A stretch of DNA of 34,863 bases from a candidate division FCPU426 bacterium. GTDB lineage: Bacteria > Oederibacteriota > JAAXVQ01 > JAUVAV01. The stretch lies in assembly GCA_016929575.1 (NCBI GenBank), contig JAFGIQ010000202.1, forward strand, positions 1-34,863, given 5' to 3'. The position numbers were made by a program, and so were the translations under genes. Positions 18,006 to 26,639 of this stretch are shown here, one piece after another; position 1 is the stretch's first letter; each line of letters begins with the position of its first letter. A model generated the notes under the pieces. The model was not told where the DNA came from. It saw nothing but the letters and a program-made list of their open reading frames with translations, and made no database searches.

Positions 18006-18227
18006 CCGTATCATTTTTAGGAAGTGAGACTGCTGCGCTGTTTTTACATGAATGGCACAGCGCCTCCCGCGCGCCAGGACACTTTATATGAATCCATCTG
18101 CCCGGCTCACGAAGTAAGCGCGGAAGGTGCTCCAAGTGAAAGACACAGGATAGTGCGGTTTGCAGGTGGGAAAGGCACTGCCTGGAAATAATAGGCCCCG
18201 GTGATGGCAGCAGGTGTTTTTACAGGA

Positions 18228-19163
18228 TCAGGCCCCTTCTCCGCAACGGAGCAGCAAACGGTGCCACCGTTTGTCCACTTCGGCCTGAATCTCCTTTACC
18301 AGTTCTTCATTCTCCGGTTTCAGCAAGTGGCGGAAGCGGGTCTGGGTCTTGTAAAAATCTGTAACCGGTTTCTTTTCACGGATCTTGCGGGTAAGCTTCC
18401 ACTCGCCGTCCACTACTTCGTACAACGGCCAAAGGCAGGTTTCCACGGCCAAGCGCGCGATCTCCATGCTCTGGGAGGGATCAGATCCCCAACCCAAACG
18501 GCAGGGGGTGTATACATTCATGAATTTTGGCCCCGCGAGGGAAAAAGCCTTATCCGCCTTGCGCATCAAATCCAAATGATAGCCGACGCTTGCCTGGCCC
18601 GCATAGGCCAGGTCGTGTGCAGCCAAAATATGGGTCAAATCCTTTGGAAATTGCACTTTGCCGGGAACGACCTTCCCGGCCGGCGAAGTGGTGGTATGGC
18701 CCCCTTTGGGAGTGGCCGAGGACCTCTGCACGCCGGTATTCATGTAGGCTTCGTTGTTATAGCAGATATACAGAATGTTATGCCGGCGTTCCATGGCCCC
18801 GGACAAGGCCTGGAAGCCGATATCATACGTGCCGCCGTCTCCGCCGATAGCGACAAAATTCATCTTGTCATCGCCCGGCAGGCGCCCCTGCTTCTTCAAC
18901 GACCGGTAGGCGGTCTCGATGCCGGAAATCGTAGCCGCGGCGTTTTCAAAAGCACTGTGCATGAAATTTCCGCGCCAGGCGGTAAAGGGGTATATGGTGG
19001 TTGCAATCTCCATGCAGCCGGTGGCGCAGGTGGTGACCACCGGTACGGTGGATTGGCCGAATATCATATTGATGGCTTGCGGGAACCCGCACCCGGAACA
19101 GGCCCGGTGCCCGCCGGCAAGCCCCTTTTTTTCCTGAAGGGAAAGCTGTTTCAAATTCAGCAT
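18228..19163 (-). CDS. porB: 2-oxoacid (pyruvate):ferredoxin oxidoreductase, beta subunit
   Basis: GHRACSGCGFPQAINMIFG, FVAIGGDGGTYDIGFQALSGAMER (TPP binding); RBS AAGGAG. Confidence 0.92.
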   Translation of the reverse strand: MLNLKQLSLQEKKGLAGGHRACSGCGFPQAINMIFGQSTVPVVTTCATGCMEIATTIYPFTAWRGNFMHSAFENAAATISGIETAYRSLKKQGRLPGDDKMNFVAIGGDGGTYDIGFQALSGAMERRHNILYICYNNEAYMNTGVQRSSATPKGGHTTTSPAGKVVPGKVQFPKDLTHILAAHDLAYAGQASVGYHLDLMRKADKAFSLAGPKFMNVYTPCRLGWGSDPSQSMEIARLAVETCLWPLYEVVDGEWKLTRKIREKKPVTDFYKTQTRFRHLLKPENEELVKEIQAEVDKRWHRLLLRCGEGA

Positions 19164-19218
19164 GGCAATTTCTCCTTATCGACTTTCTGCATTCTGCTAT
19201 CCATTCGCTCCTCTATTA

Positions 19219-20403
19219 TTATTCCCTGACGCCCCAGTATATCACCCGGGAATTTAGGTCCTTGGGTTCCCCGGCTTTTAGCGTCTGTTCAGCGATTTGT
19301 TCCAATTCCGTAAAATGAATGTCCCTGCCGCCCAATCCGTAAATATAATTGACCGTCTTGGGGCGCGTGCCGGCGTCAAACAGCGCGGCTTTCAATTCAG
19401 TGCCGAGGGGGCCGCTTTGGGCGTTAAATCCGTCGGAGCGATCCAGCACGGCGATGTGGGACACGTGCTTGAGCGCCGCCGCCAATTCTTCGGCGGGAAA
19501 AGGCCGGAAAACACGCAGCTTCAGGAGACCGGCTTTTAAGCCCCGCGCCCGCAGGTTGTCAATTGCCACCCGTGCCGTTCCTGCCGTCGAACCCATTGCC
19601 ACCAACGCCACTTCAGCATCCTGCAAATGATACTCCTCAAAAAAACCGTATGTTTGGCCAAATGTTTTTCCGAATTCCCTGCCGATTTCCACTATCGCCT
19701 GTTTGGCATTGCGCATGCCCTCATATGCCGCCCGGCGGTGTTCAAAATAAAAATCCGGCAGATCAGCGGCCCCGACGGTGATGGGTTTGCTGTTGTCCAA
19801 CAGGTTGAAAGCAGGTTTATATTCCCCGATGAACTTCTGCACCTCGGCGTCAGGATAAATATGCACATTTTCCATGCCGTGGCTGATAATAAATCCGTCC
19901 GTGCTGGTCCAAGCCGGCAACAGCACATCCGGATGCTCTGCAATACGGACCGCCTGAATAAGATTGTCGTAGGCTTCCTGCGCATTTTCGGAAAAAAGTT
20001 GTATCCAGCCGGTATCCCGCGCTCCCATGGTGTCGCTGTGATCGCAGTGGATGTTAATCGGCCCGGACAAGGCCCGGTTGACTTCGGCCATGACAATGGG
20101 CAACCGGTAACCAGCAGCGATATAAAGCATCTCATACATCAAGGCCAATCCCTGCGAGGAGGTGGCCGTCATGGTCCGGGCTCCTGCCGCAGCGGAACCC
20201 ATGCAGGCGGACATGGCCGAGTGCTCGGATTCAACCGTAATCAATTCGGTTTTAACCATACCATCATTCACAAAACCCGCAAATATCTGCATGATTTCCG
20301 TGGCCGGAGTAATGGGATAGGCTGCGCAGACGTCCGGATTGATCTGCCGCATGGCCTCGGCCATGGCTTCATTTCCAGTTTTTGCTTGTACTGTTTTTTC
20401 CAT
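19219..20403 (-). CDS. porA: 2-oxoacid (pyruvate):ferredoxin oxidoreductase, alpha subunit
   Basis: GNEAMAEAMRQINPDVCAAYPITPATEIMQ; ATSSQGLALMYEMLYIAAGYRLPIVMAEVNRALSGPINIHCDHSD. Start at ATG 20403. Confidence 0.93.
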   Translation of the reverse strand: MEKTVQAKTGNEAMAEAMRQINPDVCAAYPITPATEIMQIFAGFVNDGMVKTELITVESEHSAMSACMGSAAAGARTMTATSSQGLALMYEMLYIAAGYRLPIVMAEVNRALSGPINIHCDHSDTMGARDTGWIQLFSENAQEAYDNLIQAVRIAEHPDVLLPAWTSTDGFIISHGMENVHIYPDAEVQKFIGEYKPAFNLLDNSKPITVGAADLPDFYFEHRRAAYEGMRNAKQAIVEIGREFGKTFGQTYGFFEEYHLQDAEVALVAMGSTAGTARVAIDNLRARGLKAGLLKLRVFRPFPAEELAAALKHVSHIAVLDRSDGFNAQSGPLGTELKAALFDAGTRPKTVNYIYGLGGRDIHFTELEQIAEQTLKAGEPKDLNSRVIYWGVRE

Positions 20404-20428
20404 TACCTTACTTCCCCTTTCACCTGCT

Positions 20429-20731
20429 TTAGGCTTCATCCTTGGCATGCATCGTAATCGCCTTATCGGGTTTGGCCAAACACTCCCGGACGCAAATTCC
20501 GCAGCCTTTGCAATATTCCAGGCTAACTCCCAGGATTTTCTGATCCTTGACTTCCCAACAGTCATCCGGGCAAAAAATCCAGCAATTCAGGCAATGAATG
20601 CATTTTTCGGGATGCCAAACCGGCACTTCAGTGGCCCAGGCACCGGTTTTAAACTCACGGGAAGTGGCTGCATCCAAAATATTCCCGTGCGGAAAGGCCC
20701 TCCACCCTGGTTTTTGCGTCGGTGTGCTCAC
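20429..20731 (-). CDS. porD: 2-oxoacid:ferredoxin oxidoreductase, delta (4Fe-4S ferredoxin) subunit
   Basis: Two ferredoxin clusters CIHCLNCWIFCPDDC and CKGCGICVRECLAKP. Confidence 0.93.
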   Translation of the reverse strand: MSTPTQKPGWRAFPHGNILDAATSREFKTGAWATEVPVWHPEKCIHCLNCWIFCPDDCWEVKDQKILGVSLEYCKGCGICVRECLAKPDKAITMHAKDEA

Positions 20732-21306
20732 TGTGTTTTTACCTCCTCATACGCCCGCCGGATCGCGTTCATGTTTCCTTCGACAATTTCAGGACGATTC
20801 TTGAATTTTTTACCCAGCTTGTTCCGGGTATCCTCCAGCAGCGCGTTGAAATCCATAAAATCCGTTACTTTGATCAATGCCCCCATCATACAGGTATTGG
20901 GAACATTGCGTTTAATGGTTTCCAAGGCAATGGTGGATGCATCCACGGTAAAAAGCTTTTTCCCCTTCCACGGGATGCTTTTTCGCATTTCCGCGGGACT
21001 CTTGGGCGTATTGATCAGCAATACGCCGTCTTCGTTCAAACCTGCAGTAACATCCACCGCATCCAGCAGGCTGGGATCCAGGACCACCACCGCCTTGGGA
21101 TTGGTGACAGAGCAGTGAAGCGTAATCGGTTGATCACTGATGCGGTCAAAAGACTGCACCGGTGCTCCCATGCGCTCAGGACCGTACTCAGGAAACGCCT
21201 GCACGTGTTTTCCGGCCTGCATGGCCGCCTCACCGAGAAGCAAGGCGGCGGTTTTGGCGCCTTGGCCGCCCCGGCCATGCCAACGGATTTCCAGCATTTC
21301 ACCCAT
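20728..21306 (-). CDS. porG: 2-oxoacid:ferredoxin oxidoreductase, gamma subunit
   Basis: IRWHGRGGQGAKTAALLLGEAAMQAGKHVQAFPEYGPERMGAPVQSFDRIS; ATGA overlap with porD. Confidence 0.93.
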   Translation of the reverse strand: MGEMLEIRWHGRGGQGAKTAALLLGEAAMQAGKHVQAFPEYGPERMGAPVQSFDRISDQPITLHCSVTNPKAVVVLDPSLLDAVDVTAGLNEDGVLLINTPKSPAEMRKSIPWKGKKLFTVDASTIALETIKRNVPNTCMMGALIKVTDFMDFNALLEDTRNKLGKKFKNRPEIVEGNMNAIRRAYEEVKTQ

Positions 21307-21639
21307 ACCTCTTTTTCTCCCTTCTCATCCTTGGCTGTGACAAAGGCAGGCCGATCCCAGCGAAATCCCGGCCTCACGTGTATAGCCCCGGTTTTGGATT
21401 AACCTTAGATAGTAAAAAATCACATAAGAGGGTTTCCAGCGCTGGCAACAAGAAACAGGCAGAATAAGCATGCCTGACACATTATATTGTATTTAACACT
21501 CGGCGTGATATTTTACGCTTTTACTTAAAAAAAGCAAGCGCTAATATGCTTTTTCCCCTTGAAATTTCCAGGCGCGGGACAAAAGAACAGGTTCTGCTGC
21601 AAAGCGCATCAAAAAATGCAGTCAGGCTGCATTATCTAG

Positions 21640-22239
21640 TTACAGTTCGCGCCGGCCCCCAAAAGCCTGGGAAATAGTTATGTCGTCGGCATATTCCAGG
21701 TTGCCCCCGGCCGGCAGACCGCTGGCCAGACGGGTTGCTTTGATGCCCAGCGGCTTGATCAATTTGCCCAAATAGATGGCCGTGGCCTCTCCCTCCACAT
21801 CCGGATTGGTTGCAATCACCACTTCCTTGATCATGCCGTTCTCCAGACGTTTCAGCAGCTCCGGTATTTTCAAGTCCTCGGGTCCTATTCCGTCCAAGGG
21901 CGAGAGCGTGCCCATCAGCACATGATAATGCCCATGATAAATCTGCGCACGCTCCAGGGCGAAAACATCATTGGGCTCCTCGACCACACATATGCAGGAA
22001 GCATCGCGGCGAGGATGGCGGCAGACATCGCAGGTGTCCTCTTCACAAAGCGAATAGCAGATAGAGCAATAGCGGATCTTCTCCTTGGCTTCCACCAAGG
22101 TTTTGGCCAGGCGTTCAACTGCGGCCGCTTCCTGGCGCAACAGGTAAAAAGCCAGGCGCTGGGCTGTTTTAGGCCCCACGCCCGGCATTTTCCCCAATTC
22201 ATCGATCATGCGCGCCAAGGCGCCGGAGAACAATACCAT
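21640..22239 (-). CDS. recR: Recombination mediator RecR
   Basis: LGKMPGVGPKTAQRLAFYLL (HhH), C4 zinc finger CSICYSLCEEDTCDVC, Toprim, GLPAGGNLEYADDITISQAFGGRREL. Confidence 0.95.
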   Translation of the reverse strand: MVLFSGALARMIDELGKMPGVGPKTAQRLAFYLLRQEAAAVERLAKTLVEAKEKIRYCSICYSLCEEDTCDVCRHPRRDASCICVVEEPNDVFALERAQIYHGHYHVLMGTLSPLDGIGPEDLKIPELLKRLENGMIKEVVIATNPDVEGEATAIYLGKLIKPLGIKATRLASGLPAGGNLEYADDITISQAFGGRREL

Positions 22240-22360
22240 ATCCGCCTTCCATGAAAGAAATTTCCCGGATGCCCCCCGGACATTCCAGGAGTGAAATCCC
22301 GGTGTGATGAAACGACTTAAAAACCAGCGGCCGCCGGCAGGCTGCATTTCGTGGCTTTGG

Positions 22361-24082
22361 CTATTTATTTCCGCCGGCGGAAGGTTTTTGCAGGATGTCT
22401 ATAATTTGACCGCCGAACATTTCTAAAGTCTTTTGCACCAATGGTTCTTTGTGTGATATATCCTCGAATTCTTTTTGCCGGTCCGCTCCGCGGGGCAAGC
22501 CTTCCTCCGGCAGGGGGGCGCTTTTCTCCTCGTGTTTCAACTGTAATCTGGTCTGCTTCCCCAATTGGCCCTCAAAAACGGTTTCAATCAGTTTGCGGGC
22601 TTCCTCTTTCTCCAAACCGGTCAAATGATACGCCGAGGCGCACGTCAATTCCACCCATCCTTCCTCAGCGGCGGTGATGACGACATCGCGCAGCAAGGCC
22701 TGTACACGCCGGTTTTTTTGGCCAATAGTCTGGACCATGGCGGGCCATATTTCGCGTACGGTCTCCACATAACTTTGGGCATCCAGCTCTTCCAGGGAGT
22801 CGACAACCAAGGCCGGCTCGCCGGCCACGGCTGACGCGGCATTTTCTTCCCCGTCGCAGGCGGGTTGGGCCACCGGGGGTGTTTCTTCAGGGCCTTCCTG
22901 ATCCGCCTGGGATTGCACCGCCGCTGGCATTTTTGCCACCCGCGCCTCCATGGCCTGCAATTCACCCCATAATGTTTCAAAAGAAACCAGCCGGTTGGCC
23001 GAACAAAGTTGCAGCAGCAGCAACTCCAACAACAGCCGGGGATGCTGCGTCCTTCTGAGCTCATCATCCGTAGCGGCCGCCAGTTTCACGACATTGAGCA
23101 ATTCTTCCAGTGAAAAAACCAGGCTTTGTCTCTCCACCGCTTCGGCCACATTGCTCGGCAGATGTTCCAGATTCCCCTGCTGCCGTCCTGCCACGCGGGC
23201 AATAACCAGTTGCCGCCAGTATTCCACCCATTCTTTCATAAAAAGCCGCAGATCCGCGCCGCTGTTGACCAGGGTGTCAACAATGCGCAGCACCTCTGTG
23301 GCTTTCCTGGCAGTGACGGCATCCACCAGCGCGATAAACACCTGGGTATCCACCAAGCCCAGCACGGTCACCACGTCTTCGGTTTTTACCTCGGTGCCGC
23401 TGAAACTGATGATTTGGTCGAAAAGGCTTTGCGCATCGCGCAGACTGCCTTCTGCTCCCCGGGCAATCACATGCAAGGCTTCTTCCTGGATGCTCACGCC
23501 TTCGGCCGCAGCCATCACGGCCAACCGCTCTGTGATTTCCCGTTCGGGAATCCGGCGAAAATCAAACCGTTGGCAACGGCTGATAATGGTGGCCGGCACC
23601 TTGTGTGACTCCGTGGTGGCCAAAATGAATATGGTATGTGCCGGTGGTTCCTCCAGCGTCTTCAACAGGGCATTGAAGGCCGCATTGCTCATCATATGCA
23701 CTTCATCAATGACAATGACTTTGTAACGGCAGGATACAGGTGCATACCGCACTTTTTCCCTTAATTCGCGCGCATCGTCCACCAGGCCGTTTGAAGCCGC
23801 ATCGATCTCAATGACATCGGTTGCGCTTCCGGCCTGAATCTCTTCGCAACGCACGCAGTGATTGCACGGCTCACCTTCCACCGGCGAGAGGCAATTTGCC
23901 ACCTTGGCCAATAATCGTGCCGTGGTGGTCTTGCCCACACCCCGGGGGCCGGTAAATAAATAGGCATGGGAAATACGGTTTGCCTGAATGGCGTTCTTCA
24001 ATGTGCGCACGACATGTTCTTGACCGACCAAGGTCTCAAAATTTCGGGGCCGCCATTTGCGCGCCATGACGATATAGGACAT
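22361..24082 (-). CDS. dnaX: DNA polymerase III subunit gamma/tau
   Basis: MARKWRPRNFETLVGQEHVVRTLKNAI, Walker A GPRGVGKTTTARLLAK, zinc module CNHCVRCEEI, VIDEVHMMSNAAFNALLKTLEEPP. Confidence 0.96.
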   Translation of the reverse strand: MSYIVMARKWRPRNFETLVGQEHVVRTLKNAIQANRISHAYLFTGPRGVGKTTTARLLAKVANCLSPVEGEPCNHCVRCEEIQAGSATDVIEIDAASNGLVDDARELREKVRYAPVSCRYKVIVIDEVHMMSNAAFNALLKTLEEPPAHTIFILATTESHKVPATIISRCQRFDFRRIPEREITERLAVMAAAEGVSIQEEALHVIARGAEGSLRDAQSLFDQIISFSGTEVKTEDVVTVLGLVDTQVFIALVDAVTARKATEVLRIVDTLVNSGADLRLFMKEWVEYWRQLVIARVAGRQQGNLEHLPSNVAEAVERQSLVFSLEELLNVVKLAAATDDELRRTQHPRLLLELLLLQLCSANRLVSFETLWGELQAMEARVAKMPAAVQSQADQEGPEETPPVAQPACDGEENAASAVAGEPALVVDSLEELDAQSYVETVREIWPAMVQTIGQKNRRVQALLRDVVITAAEEGWVELTCASAYHLTGLEKEEARKLIETVFEGQLGKQTRLQLKHEEKSAPLPEEGLPRGADRQKEFEDISHKEPLVQKTLEMFGGQIIDILQKPSAGGNK

Positions 24083-24230
24083 GCATAACCTCTGTTTTTG
24101 AAAAAAATGACATTGCCGGCCAATCCGGTGAAATGCCTTTTGTTGTTGTCCTGCCCCTCCTGGCCAGAAACAAGGAAAAAACGGTTGGGGGTGCAGGGGG
24201 ATTCAAGACGCAAACCGGAAACGGTGGGAT

Positions 24231-24259
24231 ATTCTACTACGGATACAACGCTTCGTCAA
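24231..24259 (-). promoter_or_regulatory. Candidate sigma70-type promoter of dnaX-recR
   Basis: Minus strand TTGACG (24259-24254), 17-nt spacer, TAGAAT (24236-24231), ~150 nt upstream of dnaX. Confidence 0.5.
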
Positions 24260-24335
24260 GCCAAGCCATCCGGCAGGATAATTCCCGGCGAAAAACCCGC
24301 CGGTTTTTGCGGCAAATCATCCTTGCCATTGCCGG

Positions 24336-24803
24336 TCAAGTGACAATAATATTATCCTCCCGTTCGACCAAGGCTTCATCCGTTTGGCGCAAACGCGTCG
24401 TTAATTTTTTAATGAAAACACCCAGGAGTTTCATTGCCGTACGTGATGACTGGTTGATGAGGTGCGGCATTTTTTCCGGAGACAATTTGTACAATACCGT
24501 GTTCTCCAGCGCGGTCACGGTTGCAGAGCGCGCATACTTGTCCAAAAACGACATTTCTCCGAAAATATTTCCCATGCCGAACATGGCGATCACCTTTTCG
24601 TGGTCTTTGGCGGTTTTTGATATCTGCACCATGCCCTCTTCAATGAAATACACGCTCCCGTCATCGCTGTCATTTTCCTTGAAAATAACCCGTCCCTTGT
24701 TATATTTCACTTTTTGGCAAAGCCCCAATACCAGTCTTAAATCTTCGTCTGTAAATTCCACAAAAGTCCGGTTGGATTTCAGGATTTCAACAAACATTTC
24801 CAT
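24336..24803 (-). CDS. Stand-alone cyclic nucleotide-binding (Crp-type cNMP) domain protein
   Basis: GNIFGEMSFLDKYARSATVTAL phosphate-binding-cassette-like motif; ends without HTH domain. Confidence 0.85.
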   Translation of the reverse strand: MEMFVEILKSNRTFVEFTDEDLRLVLGLCQKVKYNKGRVIFKENDSDDGSVYFIEEGMVQISKTAKDHEKVIAMFGMGNIFGEMSFLDKYARSATVTALENTVLYKLSPEKMPHLINQSSRTAMKLLGVFIKKLTTRLRQTDEALVEREDNIIVT

Positions 24804-24843
24804 GCGCTTCCCTCCCCCGCAGATCCGTCTGGCCGTTTCGCGT

Positions 24844-25311
24844 TTAAGTGATGATGATTTTTCCTTCCTGGCCTATTAATGCCTCGTCTGTTTGTCTCAA
24901 CCTGGCCGTCAACTTTTCGATGAACACCCGCAGTAATTTGACGGCTGTGCGCGGCGCATTTTTTTCGATTTCCTTCATTTTTCCCGGCAGCAGCTTGTGA
25001 CAAATGACGTCCTCATCCACCTGGACATTGGCCGACCGCGGTTTCGCGTCCAAAAAGGACATTTCTCCAAAAATGTTTCCTATGCCAAACATGGCCAGCA
25101 CTTTTTCTTTCTGCCGGGACCCCTTGGTGACGCGCACGATACCCTCCTCGATGAGATACACGCCTCCATCGTCCTGCTGGTTTTCCCGGAAGATGACGCG
25201 CCCCTTCGGCAAATTGATTTTTTGACACAAACTGATGATCAACATGAGTTCTTCATCTGAGAAGTCCGGAAAAAGGCCGTTGGTTTTCAGGATGCGGATC
25301 AGCAGCTCCAT
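24844..25311 (-). CDS. Stand-alone cyclic nucleotide-binding domain protein (tandem paralogue)
   Basis: GNIFGEMSFLDAKPRSANV; colinear with 24336..24803 over full length (same 155 aa). Confidence 0.85.
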   Translation of the reverse strand: MELLIRILKTNGLFPDFSDEELMLIISLCQKINLPKGRVIFRENQQDDGGVYLIEEGIVRVTKGSRQKEKVLAMFGIGNIFGEMSFLDAKPRSANVQVDEDVICHKLLPGKMKEIEKNAPRTAVKLLRVFIEKLTARLRQTDEALIGQEGKIIIT

Positions 25312-25466
25312 GATGTTTTTTCCTCCGCCGGATATTGGTCAGGATCGTTTTTTTCCCGCTTGCATTCCACGGCTTTGTGTCCACGGGATTTGATCTTACG
25401 CGGCGAGTAATATTATTATACCGCCGGCACCCCGTGTGTGCCTGCGGAAACTTTGCAGCGACGCAA

Positions 25467-26639
25467 CTACATAGTGCCGCCGCTTGGCTGTTTGGCGGGA
25501 ATGTCATTTTCCATTACCCGCATATAGCCCGCGAGGGTTTCCTGGGCGGTTTTCTCCCAGGTAAACTGCTTGGCCTGCAGATAGCCGGTCAAGGCCAGGC
25601 GGTGCGCTTCGTTGGAATCTATTAAAACGGCCAGAATCTCCTGACTGATGCTGCGCGGATCGTCCGGGTCTGCAAAACGAACGGCGCTGCCGGCCACTTC
25701 CGGGATGGATCCCACCCGCGACGTCACCACCGGGATTCCCAGATGAAACGCCTGCAGAATCGGCAACCCGAATCCCTCCATGCGCGTGGGATACACAAAA
25801 GCGGCCGCCCCCTGAAACAAAGCCGTCAATTCCCGCTCCGGTATATAATCCAATACCCGCACCCGGTTGCGAATCCCCAAACGTTTGATCAGACCCGGCA
25901 CCGAAGAACTTCCGGCCTTTTCAAAGCCGGCCAAAACCAGCATATCGGCCGCCGAACGGGGCAGACGGGCAAAAGCCCTTATCAAATTGCCCGTGTTTTT
26001 CCTCAAATCCACAGCGCCAAAACCAAGCAAATAGGGACGCCTGATCTTAAAGGACGCTATGATTTCCAAAACCTTTGCTTCTGTCAGCGGCGGGGTCACA
26101 TGGGGATTGGCCAGGGAAATCACGCTTACCTTCTCCGGATCCAGATGAAGTTTTTTAACAAGTTCAATTTTTGAATGCTCTGAATCCGTCATCACCCGGC
26201 AGGCCCTCCTGGCGGAAAACCCGACTCCAAAACGATAATAGCAATGTGCCAGGATTTGCTTGGGAGAGATGCCATCCGCGCCCGCCCGCAAAGGACGCAT
26301 AAAAATGGCATCATGAATGGTGACGACATAGGGAATGCGCGGCCTCCACGGCGCGCTGTTGGCAGTACAATGCAAAAGCGTCACCCCGGCCTGTTTGGCC
26401 ATTCTTGGCAAAACCAGCTGTTCCCACGCTGCAGGATTTGCTCCTGTGCCCCATATTTTTTCAACCGTGTCCAAATGCGGCCAGGGGTCTTCCCCCTGCC
26501 GTTTATCCAAGGCGACTTTCAATGAAAGCGGCCTTCCCTTCAGGCCCGCCAGGGCCGGCAACAGGCGAAGCACATACACACCCGTTCCCCGCGGGCGTCC
26601 TTGTGCCGGCCTTCCGTCCAATAAAACCGAATAACTCAT
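25467..26639 (-). CDS. Glycosyltransferase, GT4 family
   Basis: LLGFGAVDLRKNTGNLIRAFARLP and FVYPTRMEGFGLPILQAFHLGIPVVTS (E-x7-E-like motif). Confidence 0.9.
   Translation of the reverse strand: MSYSVLLDGRPAQGRPRGTGVYVLRLLPALAGLKGRPLSLKVALDKRQGEDPWPHLDTVEKIWGTGANPAAWEQLVLPRMAKQAGVTLLHCTANSAPWRPRIPYVVTIHDAIFMRPLRAGADGISPKQILAHCYYRFGVGFSARRACRVMTDSEHSKIELVKKLHLDPEKVSVISLANPHVTPPLTEAKVLEIIASFKIRRPYLLGFGAVDLRKNTGNLIRAFARLPRSAADMLVLAGFEKAGSSSVPGLIKRLGIRNRVRVLDYIPERELTALFQGAAAFVYPTRMEGFGLPILQAFHLGIPVVTSRVGSIPEVAGSAVRFADPDDPRSISQEILAVLIDSNEAHRLALTGYLQAKQFTWEKTAQETLAGYMRVMENDIPAKQPSGGTM

Noticed and set aside
18201-19229. 342-aa + strand ORF
   Set aside because: Antisense shadow of porB, whose family motifs are unambiguous on the minus strand.
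19627-20457. 276-aa + strand ORF
   Set aside because: Antisense shadow of porA; no domain recognized.
24140-24225. tRNA/SRP-RNA-like gene upstream of dnaX (TTGAATCCCCCTGCACCCCCA resembles a tRNA 3' half; scr-dnaX order is known in Firmicutes)
   Set aside because: No matching T-stem 5' strand, no anticodon arm, and no GGAAGGAAGCAGC-like SRP loop; chance resemblance.
24285-24308. CCGGCG-AAAAACC-CGCCGG-TTTTT as a terminator
   Set aside because: T-tract is on the + strand, where no upstream gene exists; for the minus-strand cNMP genes it lacks a U-tract. Not called.
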